Source: an uncultured Lachnospiraceae bacterium (GTDB taxonomy: Bacteria; Bacillota; Clostridia; Lachnospirales; Lachnospiraceae). From it: a stretch of 48,554 nt of DNA. This document shows positions 34,168 through 42,582 of the stretch, piece after piece. How positions within the stretch are numbered: the stretch's first letter is position 1; the number at the start of each line of letters is the position of its first letter. The notes beneath the pieces are model-generated. The model did not search any database. It was not told where the DNA came from and was given only the letters and a program-made list of their open reading frames with translations. Location: positions 1 through 48,554 of the forward strand of contig CAMVTN010000004.1 in assembly GCA_947170415.1 (NCBI GenBank). Direction: 5' to 3'. The position numbers were made by a program, and so were the translations under genes.

Positions 34168-35397
34168 TTGAATAAAAAGAAAGTGTTCTGCAGGGCAGTG
34201 TATGTGCTGCTGGCTCTGCTGACGGTGCTTTCAGTGGTGCAGGGCGTGAGGAACGCCCTGCATTTCAGTCAGGACTTTCAGTGGGATGCCGCGAAAGCGC
34301 TTGCTATGCGGATAGATCCCTATACAGAGAGCCTTAGCCCGACAGGAGCATTGGAACGGGATGGTATCAGAGAGTTTTATGAAGCCTTTAGAGCGATAGA
34401 TGCTCCGCAGAAAATGGAAGCAAATCAGTTTCCAAGTCTTCTTTATGAACTCCTTCCGTTAACTTTTCTGCCATACGGTACGGCAAAAGTACTGTGGCTT
34501 ATCTTAAATCTCATATTTACTGCTCTTATTATCTTTCTTTTGAGAAAGACTTTCTTAAAAGAGATGAAAAATGAGATGTTTTTATTATTAAGTCTCATTA
34601 TGGTTGCAGGAACACCGTGGCGAAATCAGATTGGTGTAGGACAGCATACGTTATTTTCGTTTATGTTTTTCCTCTTAGCGGTCTGGATCACCGAAAAGGG
34701 AGAGCAGGAGCAGAAAAACCCTTATTTCTATGCTGTTTTATCAGGACTCTGCTTGTCGGTGTCATACTTTAAGTATACACTTACAGCCCCGCTTGCACTG
34801 TATTTCATTTATAAGAAAAAGTGGAAAGAGTTTGTGATCTCTGTTGTTCCTCACGTGGTCGGTACATTTGTGGCAGCAAGAATGCTCAACGAATCCTTTA
34901 TGGATATGATCATAAAACCGTTAAAGGTATCGGCAGCTCTTACAGGAGAAGGCTCTATCGACGTGGGTGCTCTGACAGGCGGTGCATCATGGTCTGTACT
35001 TATTACAGTGGCACTGATGGCTGTATTTTTTGCAGCAGTGTTTGTTGTTCCGGCAAACATGGATAAAGAAGTTTTTTCACTTTTGCTTTTAGTTAGCCTT
35101 GTAATGACCTATCACAGGTCATATGATTACTTTGTGCTTATGGCGGCTGCATCAGGGGGTCTTGCAATAAGAGGTCTGGATCATGCAGGACCGCTTGAAG
35201 CTATAAAAGATAAGCTGATGCTTTTATACAGTGTTTTACTTATATGGGTAAGCTTTGGTATGAGAGTCTTTTCAGAAAACGAAAAGGCACTTATGATAGC
35301 AGCAGTACTTTATTACGGTTATATGATCGTTTATCTGGCAAGCTTTGTTCGCTGCGTGGTAGACAATCTGAGAGAAAGAAAGGTGACCCGGGGCTAA
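34168..35397 (+). CDS. Membrane GT-C glycosyltransferase (GT87 / DUF2029-like)
   Basis: A TTG start at 34168 follows GAGGA by six bases and gives 409 residues; the track's GTG at 34135 has no site and lies in pgcA. The protein has about ten hydrophobic segments and the DUF2029/GT87 segment NQIGVGQHTLFSFMFFLLA, with an acidic first loop as in GT-C enzymes that use polyprenyl-phosphate sugars. Placed between phosphoglucomutase and a DPM1-like GT, it may transfer the sugar from undecaprenyl phosphate to the polymer outside the membrane. The sugar is not known. Confidence 0.78.
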   Translation: MNKKKVFCRAVYVLLALLTVLSVVQGVRNALHFSQDFQWDAAKALAMRIDPYTESLSPTGALERDGIREFYEAFRAIDAPQKMEANQFPSLLYELLPLTFLPYGTAKVLWLILNLIFTALIIFLLRKTFLKEMKNEMFLLLSLIMVAGTPWRNQIGVGQHTLFSFMFFLLAVWITEKGEQEQKNPYFYAVLSGLCLSVSYFKYTLTAPLALYFIYKKKWKEFVISVVPHVVGTFVAARMLNESFMDMIIKPLKVSAALTGEGSIDVGALTGGASWSVLITVALMAVFFAAVFVVPANMDKEVFSLLLLVSLVMTYHRSYDYFVLMAAASGGLAIRGLDHAGPLEAIKDKLMLLYSVLLIWVSFGMRVFSENEKALMIAAVLYYGYMIVYLASFVRCVVDNLRERKVTRG

Positions 35398-35415
35398 GGG
35401 TCTAAAGGGAATGTC

Positions 35416-36120
35416 ATGGATAAGCTTTATGCAGTAATCCCTGCTTACAATGAAGAAGCAACTATCAGGGAAGTAATCGAAGAATGGTATCCTATGGTGG
35501 TCATGACCGGAGAGGAAAGTCGTCTGGTAGTGATCGATGACGGAAGCCGTGACAGTACATGGAGCGTGCTTCAGGAAGAGGCAGCGAAGCGTCCGCAGCT
35601 TGTAGCTCTCCATAAGGAAAATTCCGGACATGGTCCTACGATCCTGTACGGTTATCATTATGCATTGGAGCAGGGGGCTGATTATGTATTTCAGACAGAT
35701 TCTGATGGTCAGACACGTCCTGAGGAATTTCCGGCATTTTGGAGATGCCGCCGTCATTATGACATGATAGTCGGTTACAGAAATCACAGACAGGACGGAG
35801 GATCCAGAGTATTTGTCACAAAGGTATTAAAGACCGTGATATTCCTGTGTTTCCACGTATGGGTAAAAGATGCAAATACCCCGTTCCGTCTCATGAAGGC
35901 AGACACATTAAAGCGTGAGATCAAATACGTTCCAAAGAACTATTTCTTAACGAACGTACTTCTCACTGTTGCATATACGAAGCACAATAAAAACCTGAGA
36001 TTCATCCCGATAACATTCCGTCCCCGTCAGGGTGGAGTAAATTCCATCAATATGAAGAGGATTTTCGGAATCGGAAAAAATGCACTGCGTGACTTTATTC
36101 GCCTGAATAAGGTATTGTGA
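35416..36120 (+). CDS. DPM1-like GT2, polyprenyl-phosphate sugar transferase
   Basis: The 234-residue GT2 starts with YAVIPAYNEEATIREVI and has VIDDGSRDST, the DxD-type QTDSDGQTRPEEF and KDANTPFRLMK. This is the dolichol/undecaprenyl-phosphate mannosyl- or glucosyltransferase group. It has no C-terminal membrane helices, unlike GtrB (about 300 residues). It should make undecaprenyl-phosphate-sugar on the inner face. The next gene encodes a GtrA-like protein, its usual partner. Confidence 0.87.
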   Translation: MDKLYAVIPAYNEEATIREVIEEWYPMVVMTGEESRLVVIDDGSRDSTWSVLQEEAAKRPQLVALHKENSGHGPTILYGYHYALEQGADYVFQTDSDGQTRPEEFPAFWRCRRHYDMIVGYRNHRQDGGSRVFVTKVLKTVIFLCFHVWVKDANTPFRLMKADTLKREIKYVPKNYFLTNVLLTVAYTKHNKNLRFIPITFRPRQGGVNSINMKRIFGIGKNALRDFIRLNKVL

Positions 36121-36162
36121 TGACGGTACATATCTGTTTGTTTTAGTTAGAAAGAGGAATTT

Positions 36163-36630
36163 ATGGAAATGTCATTAAAATCAACAGAAACACAGAAACC
36201 TACACTTATGCAGCAGATACTTCGTTTTGGTGTAGTAGGCGGTCTTTCTTTTTTAATAGATTTGGCGGTTTACTCTGCAATTGTCTTTGTTTTTGGTGAT
36301 GAGAAGACTACTGTTGCTGTTGCAGCATTTTTTAGTTTTATGACCTCAGTTACGTTCAATTATATCGCCAGCATGAAATATGTATTTGAGCGTGACGAAA
36401 GCAAGGACAGAAAAGCTGAGTTTACTATTTTTGTTATCCTGTCTGCTATCGGACTGGTCCTTAATGAAGTAATAATCATGGGAGTTCTTGTAATCTATGA
36501 CATCACACCGTTCTTAAGAAGCGGGCTCCTTTGGGACTTTAAGTCAATTGTCGGAAAGATTTTTGCAACTGGCATAGTAATGGTTTATAACTTCATTTCA
36601 AGAAAGATCTTTATTGAAAAGAAGAACTAA
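36163..36630 (+). CDS. GtrA-family membrane protein (putative lipid-sugar flippase)
   Basis: The 155-residue protein has four hydrophobic segments. It starts with QILRFGVVGGLSFLIDLAVY and contains SVTFNYIASMKYVF, both GtrA-family signatures. GtrA proteins are thought to flip undecaprenyl-phosphate-glucose and similar lipids. It lies 42 bp after the DPM1-like gene. The ATG has AGGAA just upstream, and a second ATG two codons later would also serve. Confidence 0.9.
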   Translation: MEMSLKSTETQKPTLMQQILRFGVVGGLSFLIDLAVYSAIVFVFGDEKTTVAVAAFFSFMTSVTFNYIASMKYVFERDESKDRKAEFTIFVILSAIGLVLNEVIIMGVLVIYDITPFLRSGLLWDFKSIVGKIFATGIVMVYNFISRKIFIEKKN

Positions 36631-36645
36631 GTAAGGTAAATATTT

Positions 36646-37758
36646 TTGGGTAAAGTCAGCAGAGTTAAAAACAGAATAAGACCTGTGATATATTTAGGTG
36701 CCGTTGTACTTTTACTTTGTGTTATTGTATTGGCGTTTTTTGCGGTCAAGAAATATCACAGGTCTGTTCAGGCACGTGCAAACGGAACAGTACCGGAGAG
36801 TATCCTGGCAACTGCGGCAGGAACTGTTGCGGTTTCAGATCCGGAGCTTGAGCCGGTATCAGCAAATAAGGCAAATATTTCTCCTGAGATCAAAAAGAAG
36901 CTCGAAGAAGCAGAGGAAACTGAGATCAGGACAGAGGACCGGAGCACAACGGTTTCCGTAGACCTGATAGTTTTTGCAGGACAGAGCAACATGGCAGGCT
37001 GGGGCGGAGATGCGTCCAAGGCACCGGCGCTCACTGAAGGCGCAGGAGGAGAATTTCGTTCGGTATCAGATCCGTCAAAGCTCTATACCATAACAGAGCC
37101 TTTTGGTTTTTATGAAAATACTCCCACAATGAACGATATGTTCATAAAAAGAGGAACTCTCGTAACGGCATTCGTAAACGCCTACTATGAAGAGACAGGA
37201 GTCCCTGTAGTAGCAGTATCCGCATCAAAGGGCGGAACACCTTCAACTTACTGGGCAACAGAAGCCGTAGGTGAAGACGTTAAGACGAGATTCTTAAATG
37301 CCAAAACCTGGCTCAAAGAAAACGGATATGACGTAAGAAACCAGTTTTTGGTATTTCTGCAGGGAGAAAATGACGTAATAGAAAACGTTTCCACAGAACA
37401 ATATCTCTCTGATATAAACGTATTCTCAAATAAAATGTTCTATTGCGGTATCGACAAATTCCTGATGATACGCATAGGGGCAACAAATACTGATCCTGAC
37501 GCATACAAAAGGATCCTCGATGTGCAGACAGAACTATGCAGGACGGATCCCAGATTTGTACTGGTATCCACTCTTTTCTCCAATTTTGGAGCAGACCATA
37601 TGACGGATACTTATCACTACGATCAGGATGCATTAAACGCAGTAGGCACAGACGCAGGCAAAAACGCAGCTTACTTCGCCATAAATCGCCAGGATCCTCA
37701 GATCATGGATTATCGTACCGGCGAAGTATTTGAACCAATAGTATACGAGGGATTGTAA
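36646..37758 (+). CDS. Membrane-anchored SGNH/SASA-type carbohydrate esterase
   Basis: A TTG start (AAGG upstream) gives 370 residues. A signal-anchor helix (about 13-34) and a low-complexity linker lead to an esterase domain (about 105-365). It has the Ser motif FAGQSNMAG, SASKGGTP, the QGENDV block and a C-terminal His in DTYHYDQDALN. These fit the sialate O-acetylesterase / CE6-like (SASA) family. It is outside the cell and may remove or transfer O-acetyl groups on the surface polymer. The position inside the GT locus suggests the local glycan as substrate (inference). Confidence 0.83.
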   Translation: MGKVSRVKNRIRPVIYLGAVVLLLCVIVLAFFAVKKYHRSVQARANGTVPESILATAAGTVAVSDPELEPVSANKANISPEIKKKLEEAEETEIRTEDRSTTVSVDLIVFAGQSNMAGWGGDASKAPALTEGAGGEFRSVSDPSKLYTITEPFGFYENTPTMNDMFIKRGTLVTAFVNAYYEETGVPVVAVSASKGGTPSTYWATEAVGEDVKTRFLNAKTWLKENGYDVRNQFLVFLQGENDVIENVSTEQYLSDINVFSNKMFYCGIDKFLMIRIGATNTDPDAYKRILDVQTELCRTDPRFVLVSTLFSNFGADHMTDTYHYDQDALNAVGTDAGKNAAYFAINRQDPQIMDYRTGEVFEPIVYEGL

Positions 37759-37774
37759 GGAAGGAGCAAAAGAG

Positions 37775-38569
37775 ATGAGCAAAGCAAAAGACAAAATACT
37801 GTTATTCATTCCTGCATATAACTGCGAAAATCAGATCAAAAGAGTTCTTTCGCAGCTTGATTCCGAAATCATGCAGTATATCACTGAGGTCATCGTAGTA
37901 AATAACCGCAGTACAGATAACACAGAACAGGCAGTTCTGGACTTTGCAGAAGCACATCCCGAAATACCGCTCCATCTCTTAAGAAACGCAGACAACTACG
38001 GTCTCGGAGGCTCCCATAAAGTTGCGTTCGGTTACGCGGTAAAAAATAAATTTGACGAAATTATCGTCCTCCACGGAGACGATCAGGGAAATATCCATGA
38101 TTTCCTGCCGGTATTGCAAAAAAAACTCTATAAAGCCTATGACTGTATACTCGGCGCAAGATTTATGCTGGGATCCAGACTGGAAGGCTACTCGCTTTTC
38201 CGTACATTCGGAAATGTAGTCTATGACTTCCTCTTTGCCGCAGCTATCCGTCAGAGAGTATTTGATCTCGGAAGCGGATTAAATATGTATCAGGTATCCA
38301 TGCTGAAAGATGGATTCTATGAGAGATTTCCAGACGATCTGACCTTCAATTACTGCATGGTGATGGCTCTCAGATTCTATAATCAGACCTGCAGATTTTT
38401 CCCCATATCCTGGAGAGAAACAGATCAGGTTTCAAACGTGAAAATGACATCACAGGCGATCAAAGTACTGAAAATGCTCTTTAGTTTTGTAGATTGTCCT
38501 ACGACTATACGCGGAGAATATAGAACAAAAGTTGTCGATTCATATCGCGCAGAGGAGATAACCAGATGA
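37775..38569 (+). CDS. GT2 glycosyltransferase (polyprenyl-phosphate type)
   Basis: The 264-residue GT-A protein starts with LFIPAYNCENQIKRVLSQ and has VVNNRSTDNTEQ, LHGDDQGNIHDF and GSGLNMYQ. It resembles the DPM1-like GT2 set but has no membrane helix. AAGGAAGGAG precedes the ATG. Its stop overlaps the next gene (ATGA), so it is coupled to the LPGS-like membrane protein, suggesting a GT/flippase-type pair. Confidence 0.85.
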   Translation: MSKAKDKILLFIPAYNCENQIKRVLSQLDSEIMQYITEVIVVNNRSTDNTEQAVLDFAEAHPEIPLHLLRNADNYGLGGSHKVAFGYAVKNKFDEIIVLHGDDQGNIHDFLPVLQKKLYKAYDCILGARFMLGSRLEGYSLFRTFGNVVYDFLFAAAIRQRVFDLGSGLNMYQVSMLKDGFYERFPDDLTFNYCMVMALRFYNQTCRFFPISWRETDQVSNVKMTSQAIKVLKMLFSFVDCPTTIRGEYRTKVVDSYRAEEITR

Positions 38570-39327
38570 TGATAACAGCAGAAGTGGTGCTGTTCCTTAT
38601 CTTTTTCGGAGCAGCCCATATTGCAAAGTTCATACGGTTTTATCTGGTGCTATTGGAAGAAAAAAAGCTCTCATTTGCAGACGTACTGTTTCTCTACTTT
38701 CGTACAACCTTTATAAATCTAATAATCCCATTTAAGCTTGGTGAGATATACAGGATAGGAGCGGTCTATCACATGACAGGATACGTCAAGACTGGCGTCC
38801 TGAGTGTGGTAATGGACCGCTTTTTTGACACAACAGCATTGCTTGTGATAATACTGCCTTTTGAGCTGTTTTTTACCGGTACTCTTAATGTGATACCGGC
38901 AGTACTGTTCCTGTGTCTGTTAATACTGCTTTTTATATACCTATCATTTGCACCGTCCTACAGTTTCCTGAACCGTTATCTCGTAACTACAAAAAAATCC
39001 GAAAGAGCAATGGCGGTACTTAAGGCACTCGATACGGCAAATGAATGGTATCTGTTTGCAAGAAGTCTGATAAGGGGCAGGAGTCCGATGATACTCCTTT
39101 CATCATTTATCGGATGGGGAGCAGAATTTCTGGCATTGAGAACCTGTGCGGCTTTCTTTGGCCGAAAGTTTGGAATACAGGAATTTAATACCTATATAAA
39201 TTCGATTTTCATGGCAGGAGAGAGCGCGCTTGGACATTTTTACCATATACTCGCTGTCGTACTGATCTTTGTAGCCATGGCGATCTCTGCAACTGTGGTT
39301 ATTGTAAGGGGTGAAAGGACAAGATGA
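38566..39327 (+). CDS. LPG-synthase-transmembrane-like (AglD/UPF0104) membrane protein
   Basis: The 253-residue protein has about six hydrophobic segments. The pattern FYLVLLEEKKLS, FINLIIPFKLGEIYRIGAV, then VVMDRFFDTTALLVI matches the flippase-like membrane domain of the lysyl-phosphatidylglycerol synthase family (conserved P-GE-R and DR-D). Stand-alone members are placed in polysaccharide loci and are proposed to move lipid-linked intermediates. Either of two adjacent ATGs (38566, 38569) can start it. It overlaps both neighbours by four bases. Confidence 0.8.
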   Translation: MMITAEVVLFLIFFGAAHIAKFIRFYLVLLEEKKLSFADVLFLYFRTTFINLIIPFKLGEIYRIGAVYHMTGYVKTGVLSVVMDRFFDTTALLVIILPFELFFTGTLNVIPAVLFLCLLILLFIYLSFAPSYSFLNRYLVTTKKSERAMAVLKALDTANEWYLFARSLIRGRSPMILLSSFIGWGAEFLALRTCAAFFGRKFGIQEFNTYINSIFMAGESALGHFYHILAVVLIFVAMAISATVVIVRGERTR

Positions 39328-40793
39328 AGAACGTCTTTGTAATATATGATGACAGAAAGAAACCGGGGTATGCGATAAGAGGCATAACCGGTGGAAACAG
39401 TTTCGGAAATACGATCTACAAAAGAAAAAGCCTTAGGGAGATAGTAGAGCATCATGTGGAAGCTCCGGAACTTGAAAAAAACGGGATCAAGACAAAATTT
39501 TGGCTTATGGATTCGGATCATATCCCTGAATTGTCAGCATTTTCTGTAAAAACTCCGGTAGTACATATCTTTTCCGATTGTGCAGTAAAAGATCCTGCGG
39601 AATTTCACCTTCTTATCAGAAAAGCAGTTCATATACGTGAGCGTTACATAGTAAAGGACCACGAAAAAACAGCAGTTGTTATGTTTCCGGATCTTGACAG
39701 CTGGGATGAAATGATGACGGATTCAGACACCCCTGATGCGATCAGACTTGCAGCAGAGGAATACCCGCAGATCGATGCAGATGCATTTGCGGATATTTCC
39801 GGAAGAGATGCTTTCTTAAGGTTTATTACCAGCGGTTTTGAAGCAAGATTTTTCAATTCTGTTCAGGGTGATGAATATAACGTAGTAAAGACCAGTACAA
39901 ATATACGTAAGATCCATGCTGAGTACAAATTCTATCATCTCTTGCCGGACCGGATGAAATACTGGTTTGTAGAACCTTATGATTACAAAGAAGAAAACGG
40001 TACTGCCTCTTATACGATGGAAAGGATGCATATGACGGATCTCGCTATCCGTTATGTTCATGGCGCGATCTCCATCGAGGAATTTGAACGTATACTTAAC
40101 GATCTGTTCCGCTTCATTTCTATGAGGACTGAAAGGGAAGTGGACTGGGATACATTCTATGCCAGGAGAAAAGCTCTGTACATTGATAAAGTTGAACAGA
40201 GAATGGCAGAATTAAAAGAAGATATTGAATACCCCATGTTGGATTCAATGATCCGTTCAGGCACGGGATACGATGGCATTGATGCTATAGTAAAAAAATA
40301 TGAAGAGCTCTATGACAGGATGATAGGAAAACACAAAGAAAAACTTGTGGAAGTCATTGGACACGGAGACCTTTGTTTTTCAAATATCCTTTATTCTGCT
40401 GAAACGGATCTGATGCGATTTATAGATCCAAAGGGGGCGGAAAAACAGGATGAACTTTTCACGGATCCATTGTATGACATAGCAAAATTATCGCATTCGA
40501 TCTGCGGTTCATATGATTTCATGAACAGCGGACTCTATGAGATAACAGTAGATGAAGGGCTGTTTCTAAATCTCCGTATTGATGGAGATAATCATGCGTA
40601 TATCGAGACATTCAAAAAGAAGATACAGGAAGTCGGTATGGACTATGAGCAGATAAGACTTTTTGAATGCTCATTGTTCCTGTCCATGCTTCCGCTGCAT
40701 ATGGACAGAGTGCATAAGGTGCTCGCGTTTGTACTGAATGCTATAGATATCATAGGAGAACTGGATAACAGCCGAAAGGGAATTTTATTTTGA
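39324..40793 (+). CDS. APH/choline-kinase-like phosphotransferase with N-terminal extra domain
   Basis: The 489-residue protein has an APH-fold C-terminal region (about 210-440). The Brenner-type motif VIGHGDLCFSNIL and the metal Asp in MRFIDPKGA are clear, and VVKTSTNIRKIHAEYKFY may hold the N-lobe lysine. Residues 1-160 resemble no domain I recognise; VFVIYDDRKKPGYAIRGI and TPVVHIFSDCAVKDP suggest an alpha/beta sugar-nucleotide-type fold. It is followed by a coupled HAD phosphatase. The pair may phosphorylate and dephosphorylate a sugar or polyol for the surface polymer. The substrate is unknown. Confidence 0.75.
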   Translation: MKNVFVIYDDRKKPGYAIRGITGGNSFGNTIYKRKSLREIVEHHVEAPELEKNGIKTKFWLMDSDHIPELSAFSVKTPVVHIFSDCAVKDPAEFHLLIRKAVHIRERYIVKDHEKTAVVMFPDLDSWDEMMTDSDTPDAIRLAAEEYPQIDADAFADISGRDAFLRFITSGFEARFFNSVQGDEYNVVKTSTNIRKIHAEYKFYHLLPDRMKYWFVEPYDYKEENGTASYTMERMHMTDLAIRYVHGAISIEEFERILNDLFRFISMRTEREVDWDTFYARRKALYIDKVEQRMAELKEDIEYPMLDSMIRSGTGYDGIDAIVKKYEELYDRMIGKHKEKLVEVIGHGDLCFSNILYSAETDLMRFIDPKGAEKQDELFTDPLYDIAKLSHSICGSYDFMNSGLYEITVDEGLFLNLRIDGDNHAYIETFKKKIQEVGMDYEQIRLFECSLFLSMLPLHMDRVHKVLAFVLNAIDIIGELDNSRKGILF

Positions 40794-41188
40794 AGTACGA
40801 AGATTATACATTTGTTTTTGACGTAGACGGAACGCTTTGTCCTGTAAAAAAGCCGGATGAAAAATACGAGGATCTGATCCCGTATTCGGAGATCGTAAAA
40901 AAGATACAGGACATGAAAAAAGAAGGTGCCAGAATAATAATCTGTTCCAGCAGAAATATGAGGACGTATGAAAATAACATTGGTCTTATAAATGCAAATA
41001 CAGCACCTGTTATGATAGACTGGCTTAAAAAATGGGAAATTCCTTTCGATGAGATCATTTTCGGAAAGCCCTGGGCAGGCAAGAAGGGCTTTTACGTAGA
41101 TGATAGAACTGTCCGTCCGAGAGAATTTGCCGAGCTCACTACGGATGAGATGGATGAGCTTTGCAAGAGAGACCGTATGGGAGAATGA
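40790..41188 (+). CDS. HAD-family phosphatase (capsule-biosynthesis type)
   Basis: TTG start inside the previous stop (TTGA) with AAGGGA upstream. The 132-residue protein keeps all HAD motifs: FDVDGTLCP (I), CSSRNMRT (II), GKPWAGKKG (III) and YVDDRT (IV), without a cap domain. Small HADs like this are found in capsule loci next to kinases or nucleotidyltransferases. It is translationally linked to the kinase-like gene before it and ends one base before the next ATG. Confidence 0.85.
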   Translation: MKYEDYTFVFDVDGTLCPVKKPDEKYEDLIPYSEIVKKIQDMKKEGARIIICSSRNMRTYENNIGLINANTAPVMIDWLKKWEIPFDEIIFGKPWAGKKGFYVDDRTVRPREFAELTTDEMDELCKRDRMGE

Positions 41189-41189
41189 G

Positions 41190-42557
41190 ATGAATCTTGA
41201 CTCTGTTAGGAAAAAAATAAAAAAGCTTAAGTCCTATGCTGAGAGAAACGGTATCGAAAAGACCGTATTTCGCGCAGTAGAAGGTGTGAAAGAGACTCTT
41301 GAAGACCGCGAATATGCGGAGGAGATGAGAAACAACCGTGAATCGTTTACGATCCGGAACAATGAGATCATTGGCGGAAGCATAATGATAAGTATAATAG
41401 TTCCTGTATGTGATCCTGATCCGGATGACTTTGCTCATCTCCTTGATTCGGTTGCACTTCAGACATACGGAAACTATGAGCTGATCCTTGTAGATGCGGG
41501 AAAAACAGACAATGCGGAGGCTGTTGTTAATACATATATGTCTGATCCGGATACAGGGCTGCCGATCGTATATCACAGATTAGAGGAAAATCTCGGAATA
41601 TCAGGAAATACAAATGAAGCGCTGAAGCTTGCTAAGGGAGACTACATAGCCCTGCTGGATCATGATGATTTCATTGAGCCTACTGCCCTTAGCAGGATCG
41701 CAGAAAAGGCTTCAGACGGTGCAGAAGTTATTTATACGGATGAAGACAAGTATGACGCACGTACAGACCGTTTCTTCAGACCAAATCGTAAACCGGACTT
41801 TAATCCGGATCTTCTTTACAGCAATAACTATATTTGTCATTTTCTGGCTGTGAAACGTGAACTTGCGCTTAAAACCGGATTTAGAAGCGAGTATGACGGG
41901 GCACAGGATTTTGACTTTATCCTGAGACTTACCGATGGACTGCCTGAGGAAAAAATTGTACATATCCCGGAAGTTCTCTATCACTGGAGGGTATCGATTA
42001 ATTCAACTGCAGACAATCCGGAGAGCAAACTTTATGCCTATGAAAACGGCAGGAAAGCTGTGCAGGATTTCTTTTTGAGTAAGGGATACGATAAGGTAGA
42101 AGTAAAGGATACGGAGCACAGAGGTTTTTATTATCCTGATTACAGAAATACTGAAATAGAAAAGGACAAATACCTGCTTCTGCTGGATGATCGTCTTTAC
42201 CCGCTGGATCCTGATTTTGAAAGGGCGCTCCGCGGTTATTTCGTACGTCCCGAGGTAGGAATTGTCGGCGGAAGGATCATCGGAAAGACCGGAAGGACTA
42301 TCTGCAACGGGTATGAAAAGGATACAAGTGGCAGAAGAGTGTCTACTTATGGTAAAATGGATTTCAGATTTTCCGGAGATATGCACCGTGCGTCCATGGT
42401 CAGGGATACTGAAGCCGTGAGCCGTCATGCCTGTGTGGTGCGTGCCGAACTTGCAGACTGCATAACGGGCGATTCGATGGAAACATGTGAAAATATCCGT
42501 AAACGCGGATACAGGGTCGTTATAGATCCAAATATAAATTTTCAGCTTGCGCAGTAA
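41190..42557 (+). CDS. GT2 glycosyltransferase with degenerate second domain
   Basis: ATG 41190 has GGGAGA upstream; the track start at 41100 lies inside the HAD gene. The 455-residue protein has a short helical N-terminal part and a complete GT2 domain (about 65-310) with ISIIVPVCDPDPDDF, LLDHDDFIEP, TDEDKYD and AQDFDFILRL. A C-terminal part (about 345-450) looks like a worn-down second GT2 domain: LLLLDDRLYPLDP and VGIVGGRI are kept, with no DVDFC-type end. Its first domain is close to domain one of the dual GT2 upstream (both have ENLGISGNTN and NNYICHF), so they are paralogues. Confidence 0.87.
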   Translation: MNLDSVRKKIKKLKSYAERNGIEKTVFRAVEGVKETLEDREYAEEMRNNRESFTIRNNEIIGGSIMISIIVPVCDPDPDDFAHLLDSVALQTYGNYELILVDAGKTDNAEAVVNTYMSDPDTGLPIVYHRLEENLGISGNTNEALKLAKGDYIALLDHDDFIEPTALSRIAEKASDGAEVIYTDEDKYDARTDRFFRPNRKPDFNPDLLYSNNYICHFLAVKRELALKTGFRSEYDGAQDFDFILRLTDGLPEEKIVHIPEVLYHWRVSINSTADNPESKLYAYENGRKAVQDFFLSKGYDKVEVKDTEHRGFYYPDYRNTEIEKDKYLLLLDDRLYPLDPDFERALRGYFVRPEVGIVGGRIIGKTGRTICNGYEKDTSGRRVSTYGKMDFRFSGDMHRASMVRDTEAVSRHACVVRAELADCITGDSMETCENIRKRGYRVVIDPNINFQLAQ

Positions 42558-42582
42558 AAGGCGAGGCATTTAAGGAATCAAT

